In this document: positions 7,787-16,241 of the stretch, piece after piece
How the letters are laid out: each line of letters begins with the position of its first letter
Position numbering within the stretch: position 1 is the first letter of the stretch
Source: JADJEK01 sp052034255
GTDB taxonomy: Bacteria; Planctomycetota; B15-G4; JADJEK01
DNA length: 64,000 nucleotides
Direction: 5' to 3'
Assembly (NCBI GenBank): GCA_052034255.1
Contig: JBPOIU010000078.1
Span: 16,828-80,827 of the forward strand
Notes under the pieces: generated by a model
The model's database searches: none
What the model saw: the letters and a program-made list of their open reading frames with translations, nothing else
Told to the model about the DNA's origin: nothing
Position numbers and translations under genes: made by a program

Positions 7787-9121
7787 ATGAACGTCCTCGC
7801 CAAGGACTTGTGGGTCGAGGTGCGTGATCAGCTGCGCGTGGTGCGCGGCCCAGCCCCCGTCGATCTGTGGCTGAAGAACACGCGCCCGGTGGATTTCGCG
7901 CGCGGCGTGTTCACGCTCGCCGTGCCGACGCGCGTCGTGAAGGACTGGCTCGAGCATCGGTATCGCGACGACATCGAAGGCATCTTCCAGCGCCTGACGG
8001 GCAGCCCGGTGAAGATCCAGTTGAAGGTCGATTCCGGATTGCCGCTGCTCGCGGCGGCCACCGACGGTGGGCCGGAGCTGGCGTACGACAAGGCGCTCGC
8101 GCCGGAGAACGAATCCGAGTTCGTCGTCGTGCAGGAGAATCGCCTCGCGTCGGCAGCCGTCGCGCGCGTGCTGAAGGACGTCTCGGCCGGCAACCCGGTG
8201 TTCCTGTACGGCGCCGCGGGAACCGGCAAGTCGGCGCTGGTGCAACATCATCTGAAGCGCTCGCTCGACGAGTCGATGGCCGTGCGCACCAGTGTGTCGA
8301 TCACGGCCGAAGCGTTCTCGCAGGGTCTCGTGCGCGCGATTCGCGAGAGCGACGTCTCCGCGTTCCGCGGGCGCATGCTCGCCGCGGACGCGTTCGTGCT
8401 CGAAGAGGCGCATCGGTTGCGCGGCAAGACGCGCACACAGCGCGAAGTCCTGTCGGTGCTGCGCTACTACCTCGAGCGTGGCCGCCCGGTGATCCTGACC
8501 AGCCGCCATCCGCCGAACGCGATCTTCCTGCTCGACGAGGCGTTGCGTTCGTACTTCCTGTCCGGCGTGCTGCTGCGCATCGCGGACTTCAGTCCGGCAT
8601 CGCGCGTACGCGTGCTCGAAGAGCGCGCCAAGCGATTCGCGCGCCCCGTGCCGCTCGTCACGATCGAACGCGTCGTCGACCGCATCCCGGGATCGCTCGA
8701 TCGCCAAGTGCGCTTCCTCGAGAAGATCGCGGCGTACGCGGCGCTGGCCGAACGCGAGCCGACGCCCGAGTTCGTCGCCGAGCGCTTCCCCGAACTGGCG
8801 GGGCGTGGCGACAAGGAATGCGATCTGCCGCGCGTGATTCAGTGGGTCGCCGAACGCTTCGGTTCGACGCCGCAGGACATCGCGTCGGCGCGCAAGGTCC
8901 GCAGTTCGGTGATCGCGCGCCACCTCGTGATCTACGTCGCGACCGAGGTCTTCGGACTGTCGGCGCGCCGCGTCGCGAGGCATCTCGGCGGGCTGTCGCC
9001 GTCGACCACCGCGTACGCGCGCCGCAAGATCGAGCAACTCCGGCGCGACGACGCGCTGTTCGATGCGCGCGTCCGGCGTTTGCTGGACGACCTCAACGCC
9101 GGCCAGAAGATGTTGTTCTGA
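7787..9121 (+). CDS. dnaA: Divergent DnaA-family AAA+ protein (replication-initiator-like)
   Basis: 444 residues aligning with DnaA throughout. Domain I spans about residues 1-85 (AVPTRVVKDWLEHRYRDDI). The AAA+ core has an intact Walker A, YGAAGTGKSAL, near residue 145. The Walker B region reads DAFVLEEAHRLRGKTRTQRE where DnaA has LLIDDIQFL, and sensor I is VILTSRHPP. Box VII reads LDEALRSYF where E. coli has LEDRLKSRF, so the arginine finger is a tyrosine. In sensor 2, E. coli NVRELEGAL corresponds to SLDRQVRFL. In domain IV the DnaA-box signature GGRDHTTV is replaced by GGLSPSTT, though the following ARRKIEQL is conserved. It may be a specialised initiator or regulator rather than the canonical DnaA. 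It is followed by tmk and holB. Confidence 0.75.
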   Translation: MNVLAKDLWVEVRDQLRVVRGPAPVDLWLKNTRPVDFARGVFTLAVPTRVVKDWLEHRYRDDIEGIFQRLTGSPVKIQLKVDSGLPLLAAATDGGPELAYDKALAPENESEFVVVQENRLASAAVARVLKDVSAGNPVFLYGAAGTGKSALVQHHLKRSLDESMAVRTSVSITAEAFSQGLVRAIRESDVSAFRGRMLAADAFVLEEAHRLRGKTRTQREVLSVLRYYLERGRPVILTSRHPPNAIFLLDEALRSYFLSGVLLRIADFSPASRVRVLEERAKRFARPVPLVTIERVVDRIPGSLDRQVRFLEKIAAYAALAEREPTPEFVAERFPELAGRGDKECDLPRVIQWVAERFGSTPQDIASARKVRSSVIARHLVIYVATEVFGLSARRVARHLGGLSPSTTAYARRKIEQLRRDDALFDARVRRLLDDLNAGQKMLF

Positions 9122-9216
9122 AGTCACCCGCCGCGGGCCGCTCGCACCCGATCGCGATCGCTCTCCCGCGGAACGACTCCCAAACGATCCGCCAACGACT
9201 CGAAGAGAGCTCACCC

Positions 9217-9837
9217 ATGTTCATCGTCATCGAAGGCATCGACGGCTGCGGGAAGTCGACCCAGGCCAAAATGCTCGTCGACGCGCTGCGCGCGGCGAAG
9301 TCGGCACCGAAGGCCGGCGTGCTGCATCTGCATGAGCCGGGCGGCACGGCCCTCGGCGACGCGATGCGCGAACTCCTGTTGCGTACCGAGCCGAAGATCG
9401 GGATCTCGGCGCACGCGGAGGCGTTGCTCTACAACGCGGCGCGGGCGCAACTCGTCGACGAGGTGTTGATGCCGGCGCTGGCGGCCGGCAAGACGGTCGT
9501 CTGCGAGCGCTACTTCTATTCGACGATCGCGTACCAGGGCTACGGCCTGCAGCAGGACACGGGAGCGCTGCACGGACTGTGCGCATACGCGACCGGTCGC
9601 CTGAAGCCCGATCGCGTCGTGCTGCTCGATCTGCCCGCGGCGCAGTCGTTCGAGCGCATGAAGCGCGGCAAGGATCGCATCGAGTCGCGCGGGCACGAGT
9701 ACCTCGAGCACGTTCGTCAGGGCTACTTGCTGCTGAAGAGCCGCGAACCCGAGCGCTTCCGCGTCGTGTCCGCGGTGGGGGCGCCGAACGAGGTCCACAC
9801 CCGGATCATCGAGGCGCTGTCGGATGTTCTTTCGTGA
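9217..9837 (+). CDS. tmk: Thymidylate kinase
   Basis: 206 residues, the usual length. The P-loop is in FIVIEGIDGCGKSTQAK (residues 2-18). The substrate-binding block HEPGGTALGDAMRELLL, the DR(H/Y) equivalent ERYFYSTIAYQGYG and the LID stretch RGKDRIESRG follow. The enzyme phosphorylates dTMP to dTDP with ATP in the cytoplasm. The ATG at 9217 has AGAGAG-like purines about nine bases upstream. Its end overlaps the holB start by 14 bases. tmk next to holB is a very common bacterial pairing. Confidence 0.95.
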   Translation: MFIVIEGIDGCGKSTQAKMLVDALRAAKSAPKAGVLHLHEPGGTALGDAMRELLLRTEPKIGISAHAEALLYNAARAQLVDEVLMPALAAGKTVVCERYFYSTIAYQGYGLQQDTGALHGLCAYATGRLKPDRVVLLDLPAAQSFERMKRGKDRIESRGHEYLEHVRQGYLLLKSREPERFRVVSAVGAPNEVHTRIIEALSDVLS

Positions 9838-10852
9838 CGTCCTCGGGCACGCGGAGCCGATCGCGCGCCTGAAGGAAGCGCTCCACGGCGGACGACTGCA
9901 CCACGCGCTGCTGTTCTCGGGCAAGCGCGGCGTCGGCAAGCGCACGATCGCGGAAGTGCTCGCCGCGTCGATCCTCTGCCGCCAAGGCGGCGACGAAGCC
10001 TGCGGCACGTGCGAGTCGTGCGTGCAGTTCGCCGCGGGCTCGAATCCCGACTTCGAACGGTTGAAGCGTGAGGTCGGCAAGCGCGACGTCGGGATCGGAC
10101 AGGTGCGCGGTCTGCTCGACTTCTTGCATCGCAAGACGCATGCGGGCGGCGCGCGCGTCGCGTTGATCGACGAAAGCGAGCGCTTGACCAACGAAGCCCA
10201 GAACGCGTTCCTGAAGACGCTCGAAGAGCCGCCGCAGGGAACCCATCTGATCCTCGTCACCAGTGCGATCGACCGCCTGTTGCCGACCATACGCTCGCGC
10301 TGCGCCGTGTTCCGTTTCGGCCGGCTCGATGACGACGACGTGCGCTCGTTCGCGGCACGCAATGGGCTCGACGCCGACGCGCCGATCGAACTCGCGCTCG
10401 GCAGCCCCGGCCAGGCGCAGCGTCTGTGCGCGAAGGAAGTCCGCGCCGTGCGCGAAGCGGTCGACGAGTTCGTGCGTTTCGACGTCCCGCCCGTGCTCGC
10501 CGCGCGGCGCATCGTGGATGCCGCCGCGGCCGCCGACGCATCCGACGACGACGAAGAGACCGGCGACGAACGTGAGAAGCAACGCGACGCACTGGCGATC
10601 GCGCTGCGCCAGCTCTCGTTCGTGCTGCGGGACGCGTTGGTGTTGGCCGATGGCGGGCCGCGGGAGTCGCTGTTGAACGCGCGTCTCGCCGAGGTGCTCG
10701 AGCGCGTCCGCGGTCGATTCGATGGGGGACAACTCGAGGACGCGATCGATGCGTGCGACCTCGCGATCATGGATCTGGCGCGCAATGCCGATCCGGCGCT
10801 GGTCCTGGTCGGGGTTTGCGCGCAAGCCCGCTCCGGCCTCTACGGCGTCTGA
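9824..10852 (+). CDS. holB: DNA polymerase III delta-prime subunit
   Basis: 342 residues. The AAA+ clamp-loader fold begins MFFRDVLGHAEPIARL, with the nucleotide-loop remnant FSGKRGVGKRT. The zinc-binding cysteine cluster lies in LCRQGGDEACGTCESC, the Walker-B-like segment is ALIDESERLTNEAQNAFLK, then TLEEPP and the SRC motif in TIRSRCAVF. The loop has arginine where a catalytic P-loop has Ser/Thr (GVGKR), typical of the non-hydrolysing delta-prime. The C-terminus carries an acidic linker (ASDDDEETGDE) that is longer than usual. It acts in the sliding-clamp loader of the replisome. The 14-base overlap with tmk implies translational coupling. Confidence 0.9.
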   Translation: MFFRDVLGHAEPIARLKEALHGGRLHHALLFSGKRGVGKRTIAEVLAASILCRQGGDEACGTCESCVQFAAGSNPDFERLKREVGKRDVGIGQVRGLLDFLHRKTHAGGARVALIDESERLTNEAQNAFLKTLEEPPQGTHLILVTSAIDRLLPTIRSRCAVFRFGRLDDDDVRSFAARNGLDADAPIELALGSPGQAQRLCAKEVRAVREAVDEFVRFDVPPVLAARRIVDAAAAADASDDDEETGDEREKQRDALAIALRQLSFVLRDALVLADGGPRESLLNARLAEVLERVRGRFDGGQLEDAIDACDLAIMDLARNADPALVLVGVCAQARSGLYGV

Positions 10853-11183
10853 TCGACGACGTCCAAGGGTCGGCGCGTCCAGCGACGAATTTCGGACGGA
10901 GCCGATCCCGCACCAGGTGTCCGAGGCGACGGCAGTCGCCGCCCCGTTCACTAGGCACAGGTGTCCGGCGAGACCGTGAGAACGCGCAGACTCATTCGGT
11001 TGCGGGCGTAGCCCGCGGCGGCGAGGCCGTGAATCTCATGAATTGGGCCCCCGCGGCGTGGCGAGCCTCCGCGCCCGCTCGCTCGGCTCAAGTGCCGTCG
11101 ACTTCACGACGATAGACACGGTGCGGAGCGTGCCGCGCTCCGCGTCCGAGGCGTCGTGGAGCCCGCCGCGAGCGGGAACTGGC
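10853..11183. other. Intergenic region of 331 bp, no gene seen
   Basis: No open frame with plausible codon use and no tRNA-like fold could be found. A perfect 6-bp stem with a three-base loop, GCGGGC-GTA-GCCCGC, lies at 11002-11016 about 150 bases past the holB stop. It lacks a T-tract. The sequence beyond it is very GC-rich with no clear promoter elements. Confidence 0.5.
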
Positions 11184-11579
11184 ATGAGTGGTTCGCCGAC
11201 GATGGCCGAGATGATCCGCGTACTGACGCGCCGCGATGCGCGCTACCGCGCGGGCGCGTACGAGTTCGTGCTCGAAGCCCTCGACTTCGCGATGCTGCAC
11301 TTCGGCAAGCACCGCCGCCGCGGGCCCGATCGGCACCTGAGCGTCCACGAGTTGCTGGACGGGATCCGCAGTTTTGCGGTCACGCAGTTCGGCCCGCTCG
11401 GACGCCTCGTGTTGGAGTCGATGGGGATCTACTCCACCGCGGATCTGGGAGAGATCGTCTTCAACCTGGTCGATGCCGGGTTGCTGAACAAGCAAGACGC
11501 CGACAGCAAAGAGGCGTTCGCGCGCGGCTTCTCGTTCCATCAAGCGTTCGACGTCGACGCGTTGGTCACGCTCGAATAG
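11184..11579 (+). CDS. Minf_1886-family conserved hypothetical protein
   Basis: 131 residues. The body matches the short Minf_1886 family: RDARYRAGAYEFVLEALDF, then SVHELLDGIRSFAVTQFGPL, LVLESMGIYSTADLGEIVFN and LVDAGLLNKQDADSKEAFAR. The family is found across Planctomycetota, Verrucomicrobiota and other phyla; its function is unknown. No membrane segment or signal peptide is visible, so it should be cytoplasmic. The ATG at 11184 was chosen because it starts about 18 residues before the conserved RDARYR block; a second ATG at 11202 is possible. It stands just before the PgeF gene. Confidence 0.75.
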   Translation: MSGSPTMAEMIRVLTRRDARYRAGAYEFVLEALDFAMLHFGKHRRRGPDRHLSVHELLDGIRSFAVTQFGPLGRLVLESMGIYSTADLGEIVFNLVDAGLLNKQDADSKEAFARGFSFHQAFDVDALVTLE

Positions 11580-11626
11580 CGGAGCTTGCGATCGCGCGAC
11601 GCGCTGGCAGGATCGCGCATCGCTTC

Positions 11627-12421
11627 GTGACTCCGTGGGGCGCGCGCGTGTTCCGGAACGATCTCGGCCTGTGGGCGTTCGAGGCGCGGCACGGACTCGG
11701 CGGCGTGCCGCACGCGTTCGCGCCCGCCGACGCATGGGGCGGCTACGACGCGCATCGGCGGGAGGATCGCGTGCGACTGCGCGACGCGCTCGCTCCGACG
11801 AACCGATTGGTCGAGACCCACCAGACGCATTCGGCGCACGTCGCGATCGTCACGGATCGCACGACGTCGGCGGAGCTCGCCGCGGCGGACCTCGGCGGGA
11901 TCGACGCGTTGGTGACTCGCATCCCAGGGGTGTTGTTGCACGCGATCGCCGCGGACTGTCCGCTCGTGTTCTTCGCCGACCGCGATGCGGACGCCGTCGC
12001 CTTGGCCCACAGCGGCTGGCGCGGAACGGTGGGCGGAGTCGTCGCGGCGACGGTCTCGACCCTCGTCGACGGGCTCGGCGCGCGGCGCGAGCGGCTGCAC
12101 GCCGGGATCGCGCCGGCCGCCGCGGGTTGCTGCTACGAGATCGGTCCGGAGGTCGTCGCGCGGTTCGCGGCGCTGCCGGTGGACGTCTCGACCGCGCTGC
12201 GCGCGAGCGAGCGCGACGACCATGCGTATCTCGATCTCGAGCGTGTGCTGATCGCGCTGCTCGAGCGCGAAGGGATCACCCGCGACCGCATCGAGACGGC
12301 GGCGACGTGCACGATCTGCGGCGGAGCGCGCTTCCATTCGCATCGCCGCGCACATGGCCGCGCGGGACGGATGAGCGGTGTCATCGCGTGCGTGGGTGAA
12401 CGAGTGCCGCGCGCCGAATAG
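11627..12421 (+). CDS. pgeF: YfiH/PgeF-family laccase-domain protein (purine nucleoside phosphorylase-like / peptidoglycan editing factor)
   Basis: About 264 residues. Family motifs in order: ETHQTHSAHV, IAADCPLVFF, ALAHSGWRGTVGG, CCYEIGPEVV, and near the end TCTICGGARFHSHRR. These provide the metal/active-site histidines and cysteine of the family. Members have been assigned multicopper phenol oxidase-like, purine nucleoside phosphorylase/adenosine deaminase, and peptidoglycan-editing roles; the sequence cannot separate these. The start is unclear: GTG at 11627 is used, with an AGGA about 13 bases upstream, and GTG at 11648 (VFRNDL) is a fair alternative. The frame continues open upstream through the previous gene, but that part is not protein-like. 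Confidence 0.85.
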   Translation: MTPWGARVFRNDLGLWAFEARHGLGGVPHAFAPADAWGGYDAHRREDRVRLRDALAPTNRLVETHQTHSAHVAIVTDRTTSAELAAADLGGIDALVTRIPGVLLHAIAADCPLVFFADRDADAVALAHSGWRGTVGGVVAATVSTLVDGLGARRERLHAGIAPAAAGCCYEIGPEVVARFAALPVDVSTALRASERDDHAYLDLERVLIALLEREGITRDRIETAATCTICGGARFHSHRRAHGRAGRMSGVIACVGERVPRAE

Positions 12422-12475
12422 GCGCGCGGGCGTGCGCGACTCGGCGCAATGCGCGCGACGCGGTACTGCTGCCGA

Positions 12476-14785
12476 TCAGTTGTCCCGCTTCGCCGATTCG
12501 CCGGGCTTCGGCGTTTCCGCCGGATCGGGCTGGATCGCCGCGAACTTCGCGTATGCGGGCACCGAGGCCGGGTCGAGCCCCAACTTGCGCAGCAACGTCA
12601 CGAGCCCGAGCTGCAGCTGGTTGTCTTCTTGGAAGTCCCCAAGGAAGCCATTGCCCGGGAACGGCTTTGCGCGCTGATCGGCGACCTTGTCGCGGATTTG
12701 GCGGCGCAGCCATTTGCGGACCTCGTTCTTGTCGAGGTGTGTGGCCAGTGAGTCGTAGAACGCGTCGAACTCGGGGTACTTCGCCGTGTCGCCGCCGTCG
12801 CCCTCGGCGAGTTCGACGAACAACTTCTCGTGTCCCGGGAAGTGCTGCTCGACGTACTTCTTGAACGTCTCTTTCTGGATGAGGTCGGCCAGCTCCTCTT
12901 CTTTCCACGGAGCGGTGCCGACGAACTTCACCTTCTCGTCGGGTTCGATGCCGCCTTGCATGACGACGCGACCGTCGAGGTCGATCTCGGTGTGGATCGA
13001 GCGTCCGCTCGGCAGGAAGTAGCGCTGCGTCGTCAACTTGACGATGCCGCCGAAGTCGTACTTGCCGTTGCCGTTCAGGTCCTTGAACGACTCGCCCGGA
13101 TCCCAGCTCTGGTTGCGGTTCGCGTCGAACTCCACTGGCTCCGCGGGCTGCGTGACCAGTGAGTACGGGTTCTGCACCGAGCCCTTGCCGAACGTCCGCT
13201 CGCCGACCAGCGTCGCGCGCTCGTAGAACTTCAGCGCACCCGAGACGATCTCCGACGCCGACGCCGAGCGATCGTTGATCAGCACGACCATTGGTTCGGT
13301 GCGACCGACCGCGTTGCGCGGCGTCATGTAGTCGCGACGATCGGTCTGCGCGTGGCGGCCCTCGGTGTAGACCGCGAGCTTGTTCGGTCCGACGAACTCG
13401 CCGACGATCTCGATCGCGGCGCGCATGTAGCCGCCGGGGTTGTAGCGCAGGTCGAGCACGAATGCCTTGGCGCCGCGCGCGACCAGCGCTTCGCACGCCG
13501 CGTGCAGTTCCTGGGCGGTGTTCTCGCCGAACGTCAGGACTTCGACGTAGCCGATGTTCGCCGGGAACAGCTCCCAGTACACGGAGTCGATCTGGATCAC
13601 CTGGCGCTGGATCTTGAACTTGCGCGGTTCCTTCCAGCCGGCGCGGAAGATCTCGACCTCGACGTACGTTCCCGGTTCACCCTTCAGCCGCTTGATCGTC
13701 TCCTCTTGGGGCTGATTCAACGTGTCCCAGCCATCGACCTTGAGGACGACGTCGTCGGAGCGCAGGCCGATCGCGTACGCCGGACCGGAGTAGATCGGGC
13801 GATCGATCTGGAACGAGCCGTTCACGGTGTTCACATACGCGCCGATGCCTGCGTACTCGCGATTCAAGTCGAGCAGCCAGCGCTCGTACTCGCTCGGGCT
13901 CATGTACGTCGAGTGCGGGTCGAGGTACGCGAGCATGCCCTTCGCCGCGGCGGACAGGAGCTTCTCGTCGCCTTCCTTGCCCTGGAGTTGCTCGCCGACG
14001 AGGTGCTCCGATTTCACCATCGCGATGATCTCGCGCAGCAAGTCGAGGTTGTCGTTCGACTGCTGCGCCATGCTGCGCTCTTCGCGATTCGCGAGCATCT
14101 GCTGCAGTCGCTCGATGCGTGCGTAGGCGCGCGCGAGCTGACCTTCGGGCGTCGGATCGCCCTGGATCTCGGCGAGCGTGCCGCGGGCGGAGTCGTAGTC
14201 CTTGATCTCGGCCAGGCCGAGCGCGCCCCAGATGCGGAACTCGCGATTCTCCGACGCCAGCAGCTGCTTGAGCTCCGTGCGGGCCCGCGCCTTCGCGGCG
14301 CTGCCCCCGACGTCGTGCAGCGTCGTCGCGAGCGCGACCTTCACTTGCGGGTCGTAGGTGCGATCGAGCGAGTCCGCGAGCGCGTTGCGGATCGCTTCCG
14401 AGCGCGAGAAGTTCTCGGCCAAGCGGATCGCCGCGATGCGCGCGTCGTTCGGTAGGTCCGACGTGATCAGAGTGATCAGCGCCGATTCGTTGCCTTCGTC
14501 GGCTCCGAGTTGGGCGAGCGCGCGCAATACGCCGATCTTCACCCACTCGCTCGGCGCGGTGTCGAGCACGGCCCGGATCTGCGGGACCGCCTGCTCGCCC
14601 ATGTCGATCAGCATGTCGGAACCGAGCAGCATCTCGTGCATGCCGCCGCTCGCCATGACGGCCTTGGCGTCGTCGACCGTGGGGTCGCCCTCGGCTTGGG
14701 CGAACACGGCGGACAGGGGAGCGAACAGCGCGAGGACCACGAAACCCGCACGGAATCGTGCGAACGAGGAGCACAGCGAATTCAT
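12476..14785 (-). CDS. Secreted S41 C-terminal-processing-type serine protease with N-terminal HEAT-like and PDZ domains
   Basis: 769 residues. ATG at 14785 has GGAGAG nine bases upstream; an ATG at 14794 would put that site directly against the codon. A signal peptide (FVVLALFAPLSAVFAQA) is followed by about 200 residues of HEAT-like helical repeats, a CtpA-type segment (SAAAKGMLAYLDPHSTYMSP), a PDZ domain and the S41 catalytic core. The core contains VLDLRYNPGG, the serine block DRSASASEIVSGAL and the lysine block GERTFGKGSVQ. An acidic DxNxNxxxD-like insertion (FDANRNQSWDPGESFKDLNG) interrupts the catalytic domain. It is probably a periplasmic tail-specific protease. Monocistronic by appearance. 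Confidence 0.88.
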   Translation of the reverse strand: MNSLCSSFARFRAGFVVLALFAPLSAVFAQAEGDPTVDDAKAVMASGGMHEMLLGSDMLIDMGEQAVPQIRAVLDTAPSEWVKIGVLRALAQLGADEGNESALITLITSDLPNDARIAAIRLAENFSRSEAIRNALADSLDRTYDPQVKVALATTLHDVGGSAAKARARTELKQLLASENREFRIWGALGLAEIKDYDSARGTLAEIQGDPTPEGQLARAYARIERLQQMLANREERSMAQQSNDNLDLLREIIAMVKSEHLVGEQLQGKEGDEKLLSAAAKGMLAYLDPHSTYMSPSEYERWLLDLNREYAGIGAYVNTVNGSFQIDRPIYSGPAYAIGLRSDDVVLKVDGWDTLNQPQEETIKRLKGEPGTYVEVEIFRAGWKEPRKFKIQRQVIQIDSVYWELFPANIGYVEVLTFGENTAQELHAACEALVARGAKAFVLDLRYNPGGYMRAAIEIVGEFVGPNKLAVYTEGRHAQTDRRDYMTPRNAVGRTEPMVVLINDRSASASEIVSGALKFYERATLVGERTFGKGSVQNPYSLVTQPAEPVEFDANRNQSWDPGESFKDLNGNGKYDFGGIVKLTTQRYFLPSGRSIHTEIDLDGRVVMQGGIEPDEKVKFVGTAPWKEEELADLIQKETFKKYVEQHFPGHEKLFVELAEGDGGDTAKYPEFDAFYDSLATHLDKNEVRKWLRRQIRDKVADQRAKPFPGNGFLGDFQEDNQLQLGLVTLLRKLGLDPASVPAYAKFAAIQPDPAETPKPGESAKRDN

Positions 14786-15081
14786 GGGGAGCATCTCTCC
14801 GAGTGCAGGGACGCGGCCGGATCGGGTCACGCAGGAGTGCAGCTTCGTTAGGAGCATCGACGGCGCATTACCAGGGTCTTGAGGCGCCCACGAGGGAGAC
14901 GAGCGATTCCTTCGAGGTGTTGGCGCCCCGGTCGAGGAATCCGAACCTGGGCGCATGGCCGTGGTTCGCGAAACCCGGGCGCTCCGACTCCAGAACCGAT
15001 CCGTTCGAAGAGTCGAAGATAGGAGCTGGCTCCGGCACCCGTCGGCGGGAAATCTCAGCGTCCCTCGGTACCCTGGGCCCG
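14786..15081. other. Divergent intergenic region between the S41 protease and moaC
   Basis: This roughly 296-bp gap must hold the promoters of both genes. I see no strong consensus elements. TACCCT at 15069-15074, seven bases before the moaC ATG, fits a loose TANNNT minus-10 and would imply a nearly leaderless moaC transcript, but no matching minus-35 is present, so I do not claim it as a promoter. Confidence 0.3.
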
Positions 15082-15612
15082 ATGACACGAACCCCCAGTC
15101 GCCGCCTGACGCACGTCGACGCGAAGGGCGCCGCTCGCATGGTCGACGTGGAAGCCAAACCGGTCACGGCGCGGCGCGCTCTCGCGGAGGCGATCGTCCG
15201 CGTCCTGCCGTCCACGCTGGCGCTGGCGCGGAGCGCCGCGAACAAGAAGGGCCGCGTGTTCGACGTCGCGCGCTTGGCCGGCATCGTCGCGGCGAAGCGC
15301 TGCCCCGACCTCATTCCGCTGTGCCATCCGACCGCGCTGACCTCGACTCGCGTCGACGTCGCCGCGTTCGGGCCCGACCGCATCCGCATCGAAGCCGAGG
15401 TGCGAGCCCTCGATCGCACGGGTGTGGAGATGGAAGCTCTGACCGCCGCCGCAGTCGCGGCGCTGACCGTCTACGACATGCTGAAGGCGGTCGAACGCGG
15501 CATCACGATCGAGTGCGTGCGCCTGCTGGAGAAGGAGGGCGGCAAGTCCGGGTCCTTCGCGCGCCCGGCCACGCGTCCGCGTGCGCGTTCGGCGAAGCGG
15601 GGGCGCAAGTGA
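15082..15612 (+). CDS. moaC: Cyclic pyranopterin monophosphate synthase MoaC
   Basis: 176 residues (about 160 in E. coli). It begins with the typical LTHVDAKGAARMVDV, followed by GRVFDVARLAGIVAAKR, LIPLCHPTALT, DRTGVEMEALTAA and the active-site segment VYDMLKAVERGI, which carries the catalytic Asp and Lys. MoaC converts the MoaA product into precursor Z in molybdenum cofactor synthesis. A basic C-terminal tail (RPRARSAKRGRK) is extra relative to most homologues. The stop overlaps the next gene's ATG by one base (TGATG). Confidence 0.95.
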   Translation: MTRTPSRRLTHVDAKGAARMVDVEAKPVTARRALAEAIVRVLPSTLALARSAANKKGRVFDVARLAGIVAAKRCPDLIPLCHPTALTSTRVDVAAFGPDRIRIEAEVRALDRTGVEMEALTAAAVAALTVYDMLKAVERGITIECVRLLEKEGGKSGSFARPATRPRARSAKRGRK

Positions 15613-16133
15613 TGCGCGCCGTCGTCGTCATCGTCAGCGACCGCCGGTCGACGGGCGAGGCGAAGGACGAGACCGCGCCGCGGCTCGCGGCATTGCTCGC
15701 ACCGCACGGATTCGTGCTGACGCCGACCGTGATCGTGCCCGACGAACGCGACGCGATCGCGGCGGCGTTGCGCGACGCATCGACCCAGGCCGAGCTCGTC
15801 GTCACGAGTGGCGGCACCGGGATCGGTCCACGCGACGTGACGCCCGAAGCGACGCGCGCCGTGCTCGATCGGGAGATCCCGGGCTTTGGCGAAGCCATGC
15901 GCGCCGCGTCGCGCGCGAAGACGCCGTTCGCGGACCTCTCGCGCGCGACCGCCGGCACGCGCGGCGCGGCATTGATCGTCAACTTGCCAGGGAGCCCGAA
16001 GGGGGCCGAGGAGTGCCTGCGCGCGGTACTGCCGGCCGTGGTCCACGGACTCAAGTCGTTGGCCGGCGCCGTCAAGGACTGCCAGGTCGAGTTGGCACGT
16101 GAACTCCGCGATCCGCCGTCCGGCCGGGAATAG
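15612..16133 (+). CDS. mog: MogA/MoaB-family molybdopterin-binding protein
   Basis: 173 residues. It begins MRAVVVIVSDRRSTGEAKDE and has the MPT-binding motif TSGGTGIGPRDVTPEAT, followed by NLPGSPKGAEECL near the C-terminus. These are the signatures of the MogA/MoaB fold, which adenylylates molybdopterin before molybdate insertion. MogA and MoaB cannot be told apart with certainty; the length and the D-x-T-x-x-x-L after the first motif fit either. The ATG overlaps the moaC stop (TGATG), so the pair is translationally coupled. Confidence 0.88.
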   Translation: MRAVVVIVSDRRSTGEAKDETAPRLAALLAPHGFVLTPTVIVPDERDAIAAALRDASTQAELVVTSGGTGIGPRDVTPEATRAVLDREIPGFGEAMRAASRAKTPFADLSRATAGTRGAALIVNLPGSPKGAEECLRAVLPAVVHGLKSLAGAVKDCQVELARELRDPPSGRE

Positions 16134-16241
16134 AACGCGCCTCACGGTTCCTTGACAGCACGGGATGGGCCCGGACAATCACGCGCTTTTCGCCAGCGCT
16201 CCCTTCGGATCGCGACTGCACGGCTGGCCTCGGAGATCTGC

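Noticed and set aside
4613..9214. A 1,533-codon open frame on the minus strand, antisense to the TPR-peptidase and dnaA-like genes
   Set aside because: It is a by-product of high GC: its translation is dominated by Arg, Ala, Gln and His with no recognisable motif, while the plus strand holds clear domain families.
11002..11016. Six-base inverted repeat after holB as an intrinsic terminator
   Set aside because: Stem too short, no T-tract, and 150 bases past the stop; recorded only as a note.
11156..11626. Upstream extension of the PgeF frame
   Set aside because: The extra 157 codons overlap the Minf_1886 gene and read as Arg-rich low complexity; real PgeF proteins start near the chosen GTG.
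15069..15074. TACCCT as a minus-10 for a leaderless moaC transcript
   Set aside because: No matching minus-35 and short motifs like this are expected by chance.
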